Shown here one piece after another: positions 24,721 to 36,900 of a DNA stretch of 64,000 bases (position 1 is the stretch's first letter; every line of letters starts with the position of its first letter). Under the pieces are notes generated by a model that saw only the letters and a program-made list of their open reading frames with translations, searched no databases and was not told the DNA's origin. The DNA is taken from positions 9,363,217 through 9,427,216 of the forward strand of contig CM039123.1 in assembly GCA_022036555.1 (NCBI GenBank), given 5' to 3'. This stretch comes from Microstegium vimineum (lineage: Eukaryota; Streptophyta; Magnoliopsida; Poales; Poaceae). Both the position numbers and the translations under genes were made by a program.

Positions 24721-24990
24721 ATTATCTTTCATAATAACTAAGTTAGATAATTTAGACACAACGTTAGAGGGTTATTTTAAATTATATTTAATAATGTCCA
24801 AGGTGGGTAATTTTGATGCAAATTTAGGGGGTTATTTTCAATTATTTTTCATAATAGCAGATATGGGTAATTTATATATAAATCTAGGGGGTTATTTTGA
24901 ATTTTGTTTTATAATGGCATAGGTGGGTAATTTATATGTAAAATTAGGGGTTACTTTATGTATTTTTCATAGTGGCAGTGGTGGGTAATT
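24721..24990. repeat. 60-bp tandem repeat, about 4.5 copies
   Basis: The phrase gggttattttnaatta recurs at exactly 60-base spacing (24769, 24829, 24889, then a diverged copy near 24949), together with gtgggtaattt and ttcataatggca words. Because 60 is a multiple of three, an open frame of 70 codons runs through it, but the peptide simply repeats and resembles no known protein. Confidence 0.9.
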
Positions 24991-25350
24991 TTTTAATAAA
25001 CTACAATAGATCCAATGGCTAATATTGGTGATGATGATTAGAGTCTGCCAAATCAAAGGCCAGATGTTTCTGATTATTGTGAGAATTTATAGGATTTATC
25101 TTTTTTCTTTGCGCATCTGGTCAGAATTAACGTGGTGCCTCTGTTGGGGCCTCCAATTAGTAATAGTAATTTTTAATAAACTACAATAGATCCAATGGCT
25201 AATATCGATGATGATGATTAGAGTCTACCAAATCAAAGGTCAGATATTTCTGATTATTGTGAGAATTTATAGGATTTATCTTTTTTTTTAGTGTATCTAG
25301 TCAAAATTAACGTGGTGCCTCTATTGAGACCTTCAATTAGTAATAGTAAA
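24991..25350 (+). repeat. 180-bp direct duplication
   Basis: The segment beginning ttttaataaactacaatag at 24991 is repeated from 25171 with a period of exactly 180 and about ten or so base changes. It directly follows the 60-bp array. Non-coding. Confidence 0.9.
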
Positions 25351-26502
25351 ATAACTTCAGCTTGTTTCAGCTAAGAGCCTAAGACCCCGTGGTCTTCTAG
25401 CCTGGCTCCATCTGCAGTTGGCTTTTTCTTCCCCGTGCGCCTTCATCGTCGTGCCCCTGCCACAGGTCCCTCAAGCACCTTCCCTGCACGCAGTGGCCGG
25501 CACAGCTTCTCCCGCGAATGGCAAGGCAAGGTCCAAAGCATTATGAACTTGGTCTCTCACTTTAGCTCTATATACTGTAGAGCTGATCTAATCCTGACGA
25601 CAGGCGATGCTCATTCCACCCCTTAAAAAAATATTCCCTGTGTGTTCAAGAGATTGAAGTAATTAATTGTCAGAAGCAACATGATATATTTGAGCCTTTT
25701 GGCTTTAGTGGTAAAACTAGTGATAAGGACTGCATGCTTTACGGCATTGGTGGAAACTGCTAGATTCCAGTGCTTGAGGTGATCAAATATAATTCATCAT
25801 GGGTTAAACATCAACGTCAAAAAAAAAAATGGTTGAAATGAAACGCATTGTCTTTGCGCATCGCTCTCGAATCTTGGTTGGGATATTCGCCAAAAATAAA
25901 ATGGTGCATAAATGATATCCTACTGATTCTAAGTAGTACTCCTACTAGCTAGATCTTCCTAACTCCACCAGCAAGAAGGTAATAAGGACGCTGTAATTAA
26001 TTAGTTTTAAAATTTACACTTCAATCAATAAGAAAAGGTCGGCAATGGATTCACTAATTGTTGTACAGCATGATTTTTTTTTTTTGACAAAAGAGGGGGT
26101 GGGGATTGGGTCTATGCACTAGAAGCTATGGTTCCAATTAATTGTGTATTTAACCGTGCTTCTTCTTAGGAGCTTTTTTTTTAGAGTTAGAGTCGTTTTG
26201 AAGAAAGTATGATCTCTATTTTTCACTTTGAAATGACTCCTACAAAATATTTGGTAGGACTTTTTTTTGAAAAAACATGAGCTGAAATCAGGAAAGAATT
26301 CTACCATGCACACTAGTCCTAACTAAAAACGATTAATGTAGCGTGGACAACTCATCCACAATAGAGTGGACAGAGACGTTACACATATCTGCTCGATGCA
26401 GGGCGAAAAGGGCGCAGATGAAGATTAGCTGATCTCTATTACTAGCTGAAAGCGGAGGCCAATTATTTCGGGAGGCGTGGAAAGGTAGCTAGCTATTAGG
26501 GT
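25351..26502. other. Intergenic, no gene recognised
   Basis: Short ORFs at 25435-25626 and 26119-26313 have no supporting features. There are poly-T tracts at about 26070-26085 and 26165. No bounded repeat identified. Confidence 0.45.
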
Positions 26503-26832
26503 TGTTCCAAATTTATTCCAGAATATAGGCGGGGCTTCTGACGGAGCGGAGCGGAGGCCCATCAGGTCTTGCCCCTGTGGTCGGGGGGTGCGGGGGGCGG
26601 AGCCCCCCTGCGGTATGGTACGGTATATATACCCTTACTAGGGTTTCGTGGAGACTTGATTCTCTTATAAGCCGACATAGGCGTGTAACCCAAATTCTTG
26701 AGATAGTGAGATTGTTGCTGGCTGATGCCCGTGGTTTTTCCCCTTCACATCGAAGGAGTTTTCCACGTCAAATCGTGTGTCTCCTCGGTGGCTTGATTCT
26801 TTACTTCATATTCCTATACGTCGTCCATAACA
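26503..26832 (+). repeat. 5' LTR of a Copia retrotransposon
   Basis: It starts TGTTCCAAATTTATTCC and ends CATAACA, 330 bases, immediately before a primer binding site. It contains a TATA-like tatatatac near 26626. It aligns with 31008-31040 and with 31573-31866, the two pieces of the 3' LTR. By eye there are about 16 differences over the ~242 bases shared with 31625-31866, so the LTRs are old (around 93% identity). Confidence 0.85.
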
Positions 26833-26834
26833 AG

Positions 26835-26846
26835 TGGTACCGGAGC
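26835..26846 (+). other. Primer binding site of the Copia element
   Basis: TGGTACCGGAGC lies two bases after the LTR. It matches the usual initiator-Met tRNA binding sequence of plant Copia elements (TGGTATCAGAGC) at 10 of 12 positions. Confidence 0.8.
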
Positions 26847-26878
26847 TTTGGTTGCTGTTAGGGTTCATAACGACGTCG

Positions 26879-29800
26879 ATGAAGTTCGATCTTCCGCTGC
26901 TGAACTACGACACGCGGTTCTCGCTATGGCAAGTCAAGATGCGGGGGATTCTGGCGCAGACTCATGATTATGATGAGGCGCTGGATAGTTTCGGAAAGAG
27001 GAAGGCCGAGTGGACTCCAGAAGAGACCCGCAAGGATCAGAAGGCGCTCGCCCTAATTCAGTTGCATCTTCATAATGATATTTTGCATGAGTGTCTGAAA
27101 GAGAAAACTGCTGCAGAACTATGACTGAAACTGGAATCGATCTGTATGTCCAAGGATCTAACCAGTAAGATGCAGATGAAGATGAAGCTGTTCACCCTGA
27201 AGATGAAGGAGGAGGATTCAGTGATGAGCCACATCGCTGAATTCAAGAAGATCGTCGCCGACCTAGTGTCGATGGAGGTGAAGTATGATGAGGAGGACTT
27301 AGGTCTTTTACTGCTATGTTCTTTGCCAAATTCGTATGCAAATTTTTGTGACACCATACTTTTGAGCCGTGATGAACTAACCCTAAAGGAAGTTTATGAG
27401 GCTCTCCAGTCTAGGGAGAAGATGAGAGGCATGGTGCAGAATGACAGGACGTCGTCCTCCAAGGGCGATGCTTTGCATGTGAGAGGCAGAACTGAAAATA
27501 GATCCTCCAATAATGACAATGATGGAAGAAAGAACTACGAAAGGAGAGGCCGTTCAAAGTCCAAGCCGCATGGTAATAAAAAGTTCCGTGTTTATTGCAA
27601 GCTGACAAATCATAATGTTGAGGATTGCAGAAAAGTACAGAATAAGGAGAAGAGGAAAAACAAGTCGGCTGGTAAGGTCTCTATTGCTGTTGCTGCTGCG
27701 TCTGATGATGATTCTGGAGATTGTCTGGTAGTATTTGCTGGTTGTGTTGCTGGTCATGATGAATGGATTCTCGATTCCGCATGTTCATTTCATATTTGCA
27801 CTAACAGAAATTGGTTTAGCTCATATAAGCCTGTGCAGAAAGGGGATGTTGTGCGGATGGGAGATGATAACCCGTGTGACATTGTGGGGATTGGATCAGT
27901 TCAGATCAAGACTGATGATGGCATGACACGCACGCTAAAAAACGTCAGGTATATACTAGGGATGTCCAGAAATCTTATCTCATTGAGCACGCTTGATGCA
28001 GAAGGTTACAAATATTCCGGTTCAGATGGCGTTCTGAAGGTATCAAAAGGTTCTCTTGTTTGCTTGAAAGGTGATCTTAATTCAGCAAAGTTATATGTCC
28101 TTAGAGGGTGTACTTTACTTGGTTCTGATTCCGCTATTGCTGCTGTTACTAATAATGAACCTACTAAAACTAACCTTTGGCATATGCGTTTGGGACATAT
28201 GAGTCACCATGGTATGGCAGAATTGATGAAGAGAAACCTGCTGGATGGCTGCACTTCGAGTAAAATAAAGTTTTGTGAGCATTGTATTTTCGGAAAGCAT
28301 AAAAGGGTATAGTTCAACACTTCTGTTCACACCACTAAAGGTACTCTTGATTATGTTCATGCTGATTTATGGGGCCCTTCTCGTAAGTCCTCACTTGGTG
28401 GTGCTCGTTACATGCTTACAATTATTGATGATTACTCTAGAAGGGTTTGGCCTTATTTTCTGAAACAGAAAGATGATACTTTTGCTGCTTTTAAGGACTG
28501 AAAAGTAATGATAGAAAGACAAACTGAAAGGAAGGTAAAATTGCTTCGTACTAATAATGGTGGAGAATTTTGTTCGCGTGAATTTAATGATTATTGCAGA
28601 TCGGAAGACATCGTTAGGCATCACACCATACCCCATACTTCACAACAGAATGGTGTGGCCGAACGCATGAACAGAACCATCATATCCAAGGCCCGTTGCA
28701 TGTTGTCTAATGCCAGGATGAGCAAGCATTTTTGGGCTGAAGCTGCTAATACTGCATGTTACTTGATAAACAGGTCGCCTTCTATTCTACTAAATAAAAG
28801 AACTCCCATTGAGGTATGGTCTGGTACGCCTGCTGATTATTCACAGTTGAAAATTTTTGGATGCACTGCCTATGCTCATGTTGATAATGGAAAATTAGAG
28901 CCTAGAGCTGTTAAGTGTCTTTTCCTTCACTATAGTTCGGGAGTCAAAGACTATAAATTGTGGAATCCTGAAACAGGAAAGACTTTTATGAGCAGGAGTG
29001 TTGTTTTCAATGAATATGTGATGTTTACTGAAAGTTTGCCCTCAGATCATGTTCCAGAAAAAGAGCTGCAGCGTATGCGCATGCAGGTGGAGCATGTTGA
29101 TGATGATACAGGTGTGCAGGTGGAGCCTGTTGATGAGCATGGTGACCATGATAATGATGTTGCTGAGGATGATGCTCATGATGATGTTCAGCAAACTCCT
29201 CCCATTTTGCAGTTAGAGGAGGATTTACCTATTGCTCAACGCAAGTCAAAAAGGACAATTACACCTCCTAAGCGTCTTATTGAAGAGTGTAATTTATCTT
29301 ACTATGCTTTGAGTTGTGTTGAACAGGTGGAGAATGTTCATGAGCCAGCAACCTATAAAGAAGCTATTCGTTGTGGTGATACTGAGAATTGGATTTCTGC
29401 TATGCATGAGGAGATGCAGTCTCTTGAGAAGAACAGTACATGGGAGGTTGTACCTTTGCCTAAGAATAAGAAGACCATCAGCTACAAATGGATCTTCAAG
29501 AGAAAGGAGGGTTTATCTTCAAGCGAGCCTCCAAAGTATAAGGTAAGGTTAGTGGCTAAAGGCTACAGTCAAATTCCGGGTGTTGACTACAATGATGTGT
29601 TCTCTCCAGTGGTAAAACACAGTTCAATTCGTACTTTCCTTAGTATTGTTGCTTCACATGATCTCGAGCTTGAGCAGTTAGATGTGAAGACTGTGTTTTT
29701 GCATGAAGAGCTTGAGGAGGACATATACATGGACCAACCAGAAGGGTTCATAGTGCCTGGCAAGGAAAAATATGTGTGCAAGTTGAAGAGATCCTTGTAT

Positions 29801-30898
29801 GGTTTGAAACAGTCCCCTCGTCAGTGAAACAAGAGGTTTGATTCATTTATGTTAGCACACAGTTTTAAAAGATCTAAGTATGATAACTGTGTTTACATCA
29901 AGCATGTTAATGGATCACCTATATATTTGCTGTTATATGTTGATGATAGGCTGATTGCTGCCAAGAGTAAGATTGAAATCACTAAGTTAAAGAAGTTATT
30001 GAGTAGTGGTTTTGATATGAAAGATCTTGGTAGTGCTAAGAAAATTCTTGGTATGGAAATTAGTAGAGACAGAAAATCTGGTTTGCTATTTCTTAGTCAA
30101 CAAAATTATATGAAGAAAGTTCTTAAGCGTTTCAACATGCAAAATGCTAAGGCTGTTAGTACCCCTATTGCACCTCACTTTAAGTTGTCAGCTGCTCAGT
30201 GTCCTAGTACAGATGCAGAGATTGAATACATGTCAAGGGTTCCTTATTCTAGTGCTGTTGAGTCTTTGATGTATGTTATGGTTTGCTCTCATCCAGATTT
30301 GTCATATGCTATGAGTCTTGTTAGTAGATATATGTCTAATCCTGGCAAAGAACATTGGAGGGCAGTTTAGTGGATTTTTAGGTACCTCAGAGGCACAGCA
30401 GATTCCTGTTTAAAGTTTGGAAGAACTGATAAGGGTCTTATTGGCTATGTGGATTCTGATTATGCTGCTGATCTGGACAGGCGAAGATCACTTACAGGTT
30501 ATGTGTTTACTGTTGGCAGTTGTGCTATGAGTTGGAGGGCTACTTTACAGTCAGTTGTTGCTTTGTCTACTACTGAAGCAGAATATATGGTTATTTGCGA
30601 AGCGTGCAAAGAATTAATTTGGCTAAAAGGTTTGTACGCTGAGCTTTGTGGAGTTGAAACTTGCATAAGTTTGCACTGTGACAGTCAGAGTCCAATTTAC
30701 CTCACTAAAGATCAGATGTTCCATGAGAGAACTAAGCACATAGATATCAAGTATCATTTTGTGCGTGATGTGATTGAAGAAGGTAAGCTGAAGGTATGCA
30801 AGATTAGTACTCATGATAATCCTGTTGATATGATGACAAAGTCTGTTCCTGTTGCTAAGTTTGAGCTCTGCTCAAGCTTAGTTGGTTTAATTGGATAG
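26879..30898 (+). pseudogene. Copia gag-pol polyprotein, disabled by five in-frame stops
   Basis: One continuous frame runs gag, zinc knuckle, protease, integrase, reverse transcriptase and RNase H with no frameshift, but it is broken by stops at 27122 (TGA), 28310 (TAG), 28499 (TGA), 29825 (TGA) and 30368 (TAG). Three of these sit where the family usually has Trp. Landmarks: gag start MKFDLPLLNYDTRFSLW; zinc knuckle near 27590 with its first Cys replaced by Arg; protease DSACS at 27773; LWHMRLGHMSH pre-integrase motif near 28175; integrase RTNNGGEF near 28547, where the second catalytic Asp reads Asn (28553); RT YVDD at 29936; RNase H STTEAEY near 30570. The domain order protease-integrase-RT-RNase H defines Copia (Ty1). 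It is no longer autonomous. Confidence 0.92.
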
Positions 30899-30986
30899 TC
30901 CAAGAGACTATTGTTGGCACCAGTGGTTTTCTATCTTTGCTATGTTCAGGATGAAGGGTTGATTTATGATAAAGATGAATTTGTCT

Positions 30987-31007
30987 CAAGGTGGAGTTTG
31001 TTGGAGT
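30987..31007 (+). other. Polypurine tract of the Copia element
   Basis: Purine-rich sequence (aaggtggagtttgttggag) abuts the TGTTCC start of the 3' LTR, the expected plus-strand priming site. Confidence 0.75.
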
Positions 31008-32158
31008 TGTTCCAAATTCACTCCAGGATATAGGCCGGGCTAGTAACTAACTTATACCCTTGCGGGTGCACTTAGACAGCGCCCAAGCTGTTGTTTTCCA
31101 TCATCTTCACAAATCTATTCCTATAAAAGCTCTCGGATTCAGCGTATGACGTCGCGCGTGCGGCAGCCACACGTATCGGTACGGTGACGCACTGCACAAT
31201 ACGATAGCGTCGTCGCCGTCGACGGCGATCACTCGAGGGCCGACGAGCTGGACCAGAACGCCACAGTCACACTCACATTGTGGCCGGTGTCCGAACCATA
31301 GGATATCCGTCATATAGCAGACGAGGAACTTGTTATGGATGACGTATAGGAATATGAAGTAAAGAATCAAGCCACAGAGGAGACACACGATTTAACGTGG
31401 AAAACCCCTTCGATGTGAAGGGGAAAAACCACGGGCACCAGGCAGCAACAATCTCACTATCTCAAGAGTTTAGGTTACACACCTATGGCGGCTTAGAAGA
31501 GAATCAAGTCTCCACGAAACCCTAGCAAGGGTATATATACCGTACCGTACCGCGGGGGCTCCGCCCCCCGCACAGACTCCGCTACGCTCCGGCCCCATCA
31601 GGTCTCTCCCCTGTGGTCGGAGGGTGCGGGGGGCGGAGCCCCCGCGGTACGGTACGGTATATATAGCCTTGCTAGGGTTTCGTGGAGACTTGATTCTCTT
31701 CTAAGCCGCCATAGGTGTGTAACCTAAACTCTTGAGATAGTGAGATTGTTGCTGCCTGGTGCCCGTGGTTTTTCCCCTTCACATCGAAGGGGTTTTCCAC
31801 GTTAAATTGTGTGTCTCCTCCGTGGCTTGATTCTTTACTTCATATTCCTATACGTCATCCATAACAAGTTCCTCGTCTGCTATATGACGGATATCCTATG
31901 GTTCGGACACCGGCCACAATGTGAGTGTGACTGTGGCGTTCTGGTCCAGCTCGTCGGCCCTCGAGTGATCGCCGTCGACGGCGACGACGCTATCGTATTG
32001 TGCAGTGCGTCACCGTACCGATACGTGTGGCTGCCGCACGCGCGACGTCATACGCTGAATCCGAGAGCTTTTATAGGAATAGATTTGTGAAGATGATGGA
32101 AAACAACAGCTTGGGCGCTGTCTAAGTGCACCCGCAAGGGTATAAGTTAGTTACTAGC
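31008..32158 (+). repeat. Rearranged 3' LTR region with a 534-bp inverted repeat (52-base loop)
   Basis: The LTR starts normally at 31008 but is interrupted at about 31039. Bases 31039-31572 are the reverse complement of 31625-32158, with three mismatches in 534 by direct comparison; 31573-31624 is the loop. The loop plus the first part of the right arm (to CATAACA at 31866) is ordinary LTR sequence. The outer part of the right arm (31867-32158) is flank not found next to the 5' LTR. The left arm is therefore an inverted copy of the LTR-flank junction placed inside the LTR. The 93-codon ORFs on the arms mirror each other and are not genes. Confidence 0.9.
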
Positions 32159-32355
32159 TCTAAGTCAATCTCTCCAATAATATTAACTTTTAGCAATGAC
32201 TTATACCATGGTTAGACCAACATGACACACTCATATGATCTTGAAATATGTGTATAAGTTTAGCTCTTAACTAGGAGCTAGCTTTTCTCTCTCTCCTATT
32301 AAAATATGAGAAAAATTATAAGAGTTAGCTCATAAGCTAGCCATTGCGACTGCCC
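32159..32355. mobile_element. MITE-like sequence, decayed
   Basis: Phrases such as agctcttaactaggagct and agagttagctcataagctag with internal ttctctctctcctatt resemble the bounded element at 35504-35742. Its left end is cut by the inverted-repeat structure. Confidence 0.35.
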
Positions 32356-32502
32356 TAATGTTTTGTTTAGTTTGACCCTGCTAAACTTGAGACACCTAAG
32401 TTTAAATTTTTTTAGTTATTTTTTAGCAAAAAAACATTATGACTAAATAGGACTTAATGGTCTTTAGTCATCTAGTCATCATATTGTGGTTAGAAGGACT
32501 AA

Positions 32503-32673
32503 GGCCTGTTTGGTTTGGGCCCTCTAAACTTTAGTCACCTAAATTTAGTTTATTTTACTCACTTTGAAGCCAACTAAATGATCTTTAGTCCTCTCTAGTT
32601 ATTTTGAAGTGACTAAAGTGGACTAAACTATTTACCAAAGAATAAAGTTTAGAAGGGAAAACCAAACAAGGCC
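32503..32673. mobile_element. MITE with GGCCTGTTTGGTTT termini
   Basis: The left end ggcctgtttggtttgggccc mirrors the right end gggaaaaccaaacaaggcc. The interior is rich in tttagtcacctaaa / gtgactaaagt words. Length 171, non-coding. A partial relative lies at 32350-32480. Confidence 0.75.
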
Positions 32674-33330
32674 TATATAAAAGGCCAAAAGTACACCCCT
32701 ACCCCTCATCAATGCAGCGTTCGCCACCCTTTCCGAACATGTCGTGCTCTTTTGCCCTGCCCTCCCCTCCGTTGCCACCACTACCTCCCACGCCACCCCC
32801 AACTACTCCCCACACTGCATCCACTGCCAACCTCTTCGCGACCTTCGCTGCCGTCGCTGCCATCGTCCACACTAATGGCCGCCATCGCACCGTAGATCGA
32901 CATGACCTGCCTAGTCCCGCACCACGTGACGAAATGGAAGAGGGAGCGCGACGGAAGGACAAGCGCGAACGTCGAGGAGGACGTTGGGGCTGTTGTGTGG
33001 GAAGGAGATGCCGGAGTAGGGGAGGACATCAGGGTCACCAAATTTAGAGGACATCGGTGTGGGGGAGAGATGCTACCAAGGTACGTAGGGGAGGACTCCG
33101 AGCACTATGACGGCCATCGGGGTGGGGGAGACTACCACGGCTAGGCGTCGAAGTGGAGGAGGGAGCGCGTCGGAGGTAGGGAGCGCCTACTGTGGGGTCG
33201 GGATAGGAGAGGGGAAGAAGAAGATACGAAGGGTATTTTGGTCTTCGTATATAGTAGCTTTAATGTCCCAAGTAGATGCCTTGACATTATTAATCTAATA
33301 ATATTTATTACGCCATGAGTATTAATAAAT
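32674..33330. other. GC-rich block, unassigned
   Basis: Pro-rich reading on the plus strand (32712-33047) and equally open frames on other strands and frames are what GC-rich, C/T-biased DNA gives by chance. The phrases gggtgggggaga and gaggacatcgg are partly repeated at 33010-33130. It could be a captured gene fragment inside a transposon, but no parent gene is recognised and no splice structure is visible. Confidence 0.3.
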
Positions 33331-35503
33331 TTAATCAAATTTAAACTTTGATTTTAAAAGGAAAGCCTTATGCATAGTTATTTTAGGACCAACCAATCAA
33401 GTAATTAAGTTATTGACTTTCTAGATCTACATTGTTTCTATATTGCAAATTCTAATTATTTAAACCCCTTCTAGTAGGGCTCCTCCTCGTGTCTTATGGA
33501 GGAGCTCTGCCAGACGGTAGGATAAGCTGTCGAAGGAAAAAAAAAAGAACGTTTTGACAGAACCACGAGCTGTGGCTCTGCCTCCGGCTCCTCGATACGG
33601 ACAAGCCCACCTAAACATGTCCTCGATATTCGATCTGTTCCCAAAAAAAAAATCCTCAATATTGGATCCGGCCGGTCATGTTGCCACCAACCCTGATTTG
33701 ATGATTTTTGACATCCTGCGGCTGCCGACGCGACACTGGCCTTTCGTTTCTCTCTCGCAGTCGCACGGGACAAATGGGCAAACGGCCACCAAGCGCTGCG
33801 CCCGGGCCTCTCTGCAGCCGACCTTTTCGCGGCCAAGAACAGGCTCTGGTCCGCGGGCGCCACGAGTGTCGAAAATTAAAGGCCTGGACGAGACGTGATG
33901 CAAACATCCACCAGATGCCGTCACCGCTAGTTCACTGTAGTACTACTACTATTCGAGGGCGTTCCGGACCGGCATTGTTTCTCGTAGAAATTACGGTCCC
34001 GGTGCTGCCGCGTCTACGGGGCGGACTAGTACCATGCGCGTGCGAAATGTGGAAGCGCATCGGGAGGGACCGGTTCAGATCGGAGCAAGTTTAATAGATA
34101 CAGCTCACTGCTGGTTGTAAGGTTCTTACGGCTTTTTTATAGCCTACTCATATAGTAGTGATTTGTTCACAATTAATATATGTCTCACATGTCTCTGTCA
34201 CAGTTTACCTTAGTTCTTGTACCCAAGTTAGCTATAACCTTACAGTCCGTTTCTCCTCTTTCTGCTCATTTCTCTTCTCCACCTCAGCATTTAGCCGGCT
34301 TACGACCTACTATAATACCTGCTCTCATGCTACTATTGGCTTGTGCCTGCAGTTTCGCCTCTGCCATTGAAACTGCAAAATGCCGGGAGACGTGCAAGTG
34401 CCGAGGGTCATCACTGCACGCCGCCCCGCAGGGCGCAGGCCCAGAAACCGGCACCGGCACCGGCAGGACGACGCGACAGTTTTATTAGCCCTGTCAGTTT
34501 TGCTGGTCATCTGAACCAAATCAGCATTATTTGGTTGTTGGTACGGGTCACGATGTGAAGGCGGACGCAGGGAGGGATGGTGCGTGCTACTGCTAAACCA
34601 AGCAAGGCCGTGAGATCCATGGAGGCATGGGCGGATTCAGGGGGGTCTACTATGATCTCATTCCTCTATTACATAGCTATAAATTGTACTCATTTCTCCA
34701 TCAAATTTTTATAAAATTCACTTATTTCTTCACTAAATCTCTATAAAATTCACCAAAATTTTCTAGATAGAAGTATTAGTTTTAAATTATAATTAAATTT
34801 TTATCGTTAATGATTATCTTTATTAATTAGCCTCCCTTGAACGTATCCTGAATCTGCCACTACATGGAGGGAGGGAGAACGCACGCGCTCGCAGTCGCAT
34901 GGGATTGTCAGGGTTGCGCTGCTAGGCGGCACGTCGCGGCCATGCATGCACGAGCGCGAGCTGCCATGGCGCGTTTGCGCGACGCGTGCAACAGGCCTGC
35001 GGCCTGCTGGCCTGCCGTACTGCTATGGATTTAGTAACTCTCTACTAGAATGTAAATGAGTTAACTCACGAAAATATATATATATATTTAATTTTTATAA
35101 GTTTAAGTAATAATCCATAAAATTAAACCTATATATGAGTTATGCGGGTTGTCACCTACATCCTTACTCTCTACACGTACTACGGCAGGATAGATGTGCA
35201 AAAGTTAGTACAAAGAGGGAGGTGGCGGCCGGCCGGGCAGCCGGCTATGAATATTTTCTCGCTGACGGATGATTCTATCATACTCTGTATTTAATGTCAT
35301 ACTCCGTATGTAGTTTCTTTTAGACACCACACATTTCGATGACCTAACCAGTGACGCTGGTTGTTTGAATGGGAGAAAAAAAAATCCATCCTTTTTATCT
35401 ATTGTCTAGAATCTCATCTTTGAAGATTGGTTAGCTGTATAACTCTTTCTCTAGGATAGGGGAATGCTAGTTAGAGTTGTTTGGTTGACTGTATATAATC
35501 TTA
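33331..35503. other. Intergenic DNA with repeat fragments, no gene recognised
   Basis: Several overlapping GC-rich ORFs at 33471-34094 exist on both strands, none with a family signature. 34095-34330 has the C/T-rich texture of the 35504-35742 MITE. An AT run lies at 35073-35090. No bounded features. Confidence 0.4.
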
Positions 35504-35742
35504 GAGCAAGGTCAATAGTAGATATAAGCCAGCCAAGTTATACAATAAGTTGTCAATTACTTGGCTGTAAAAAATTTCTCTTTGCTATTCCTCCTCACAA
35601 CATTTATTATTTGGACCCACTATTATCTATGCTTCCGTGTCCAGCTTGGTGTTTGCATGGGAGCCAAACTCTCCTCTCTCTCCTTTTCTCTTTCCTCCAC
35701 ATTAGCATATGCTTGGCTATAAGCCAATTATTGTATTTGCTC
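35504..35742. mobile_element. Tourist-type MITE (TTA target duplication)
   Basis: GAGCAAGGTCAATAGTA at the left faces attattgtatttgctc at the right, with TTA on both sides (35501-35503 and 35743-35745). 239 bases, non-coding. Relatives: 32159-32355 and the split copy at 37735-38460. Confidence 0.8.
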
Positions 35743-36900
35743 TTATGCGGATTAGCACTATCCTCAAAGGACTTGCATCCCACTATCCCCTAGAAATCGA
35801 CCGTATCCAGTTATGCAAGCATTGCATTACATCCACTATGCATCCAGTATACAAACTAGACGGTTATACATACAACCAATCAAGCGCATAACACTATACA
35901 ACCCCTATTCAGTTGAACCAAACAACATCAAATTGCATTGCCTAATTCAGAATTAGATATACTAAATAGGATATATATGCGCAACTTAATACAAGTAACC
36001 AATCAGTCCTTAAGTGTTTGAATCTTATTCTCGTTTTTTCCAATTTGACCTTCTTTGAGTGCATTCATATCTACCCCAATCTACATGTATTTAGATAGAT
36101 AGAAGTGAAAATAACTTATTTTTTGTCATAGGTCACTCTAACACATACATGGATTATGATAAATACGAGACTCTAGCTTAGCTAAAACAAGCCTCTGTTA
36201 TTATTTTTTCTATTTCTTAGGAGATCAAACAGGGTCTCAGTAATACTAATACCTTAACATTTTTCTATTAATAGCAGACATACAAGCCAGTGCACAAGAA
36301 CAACTTTGGCTAATGCTTATCTACCCAGCGTGCAGCTCACGGTAGCAGGGGCGAACTCATGCCAGACTACCAGTTCGCGCGCCGTGGCCGCTGCGGAACT
36401 CGCAACGGCCGAGATGGAATTCCACATGCTGCAAGGCTCCATTCTCTCAAACGGGAGATGTTGCGCTGAAACTCAAGTCACAAGCGTTTATTTCAAATGT
36501 TTCTATAGGTACGTTGTCAGTGCTGAAGTTAGAAAAGGATTGCGTGTATAAACTTGTATTATAAATGATATATGGTACTATTATTTAGTAAAAAACACTA
36601 TTTTCATAATTGAGTGGTGCATACATTTTCATCCACCAGCATGTGCCTAGGTTCGTCCCTGTATGTTGCGAGTGTTCTATTCGATTTTATAAAAGTAGAA
36701 TGGGATCTGATCTTGCACTTTGTTTCAATAGTGTTTTTAAATGTATGTCTCAAAGTTTTTATCTGTTTTTAGACGTATGTTCTAGTGTTTTATCTAGATG
36801 TTTTAATTGTAGATTTGAGTATTGCATATACATATCTTACAGTAGGACCCACCTACCACACTTGCGTCTACAACTGCTAGGCCCTACACTTTGGAGACCG
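35743..36900. other. Intergenic, no gene recognised
   Basis: ORFs at 36306-36551 and 36610-36906 lack recognisable domains, Kozak context support or splice neighbours. No bounded repeat. Confidence 0.4.

Noticed and set aside
31107..32090. Pair of near-identical 93-codon ORFs on opposite strands
   Set aside because: They are the two arms of an inverted LTR duplication, not a duplicated gene.
32712..33047. Pro-rich 111-codon ORF
   Set aside because: Composition-driven. The opposite strand is equally open, there is no splice structure, and no family is recognised.
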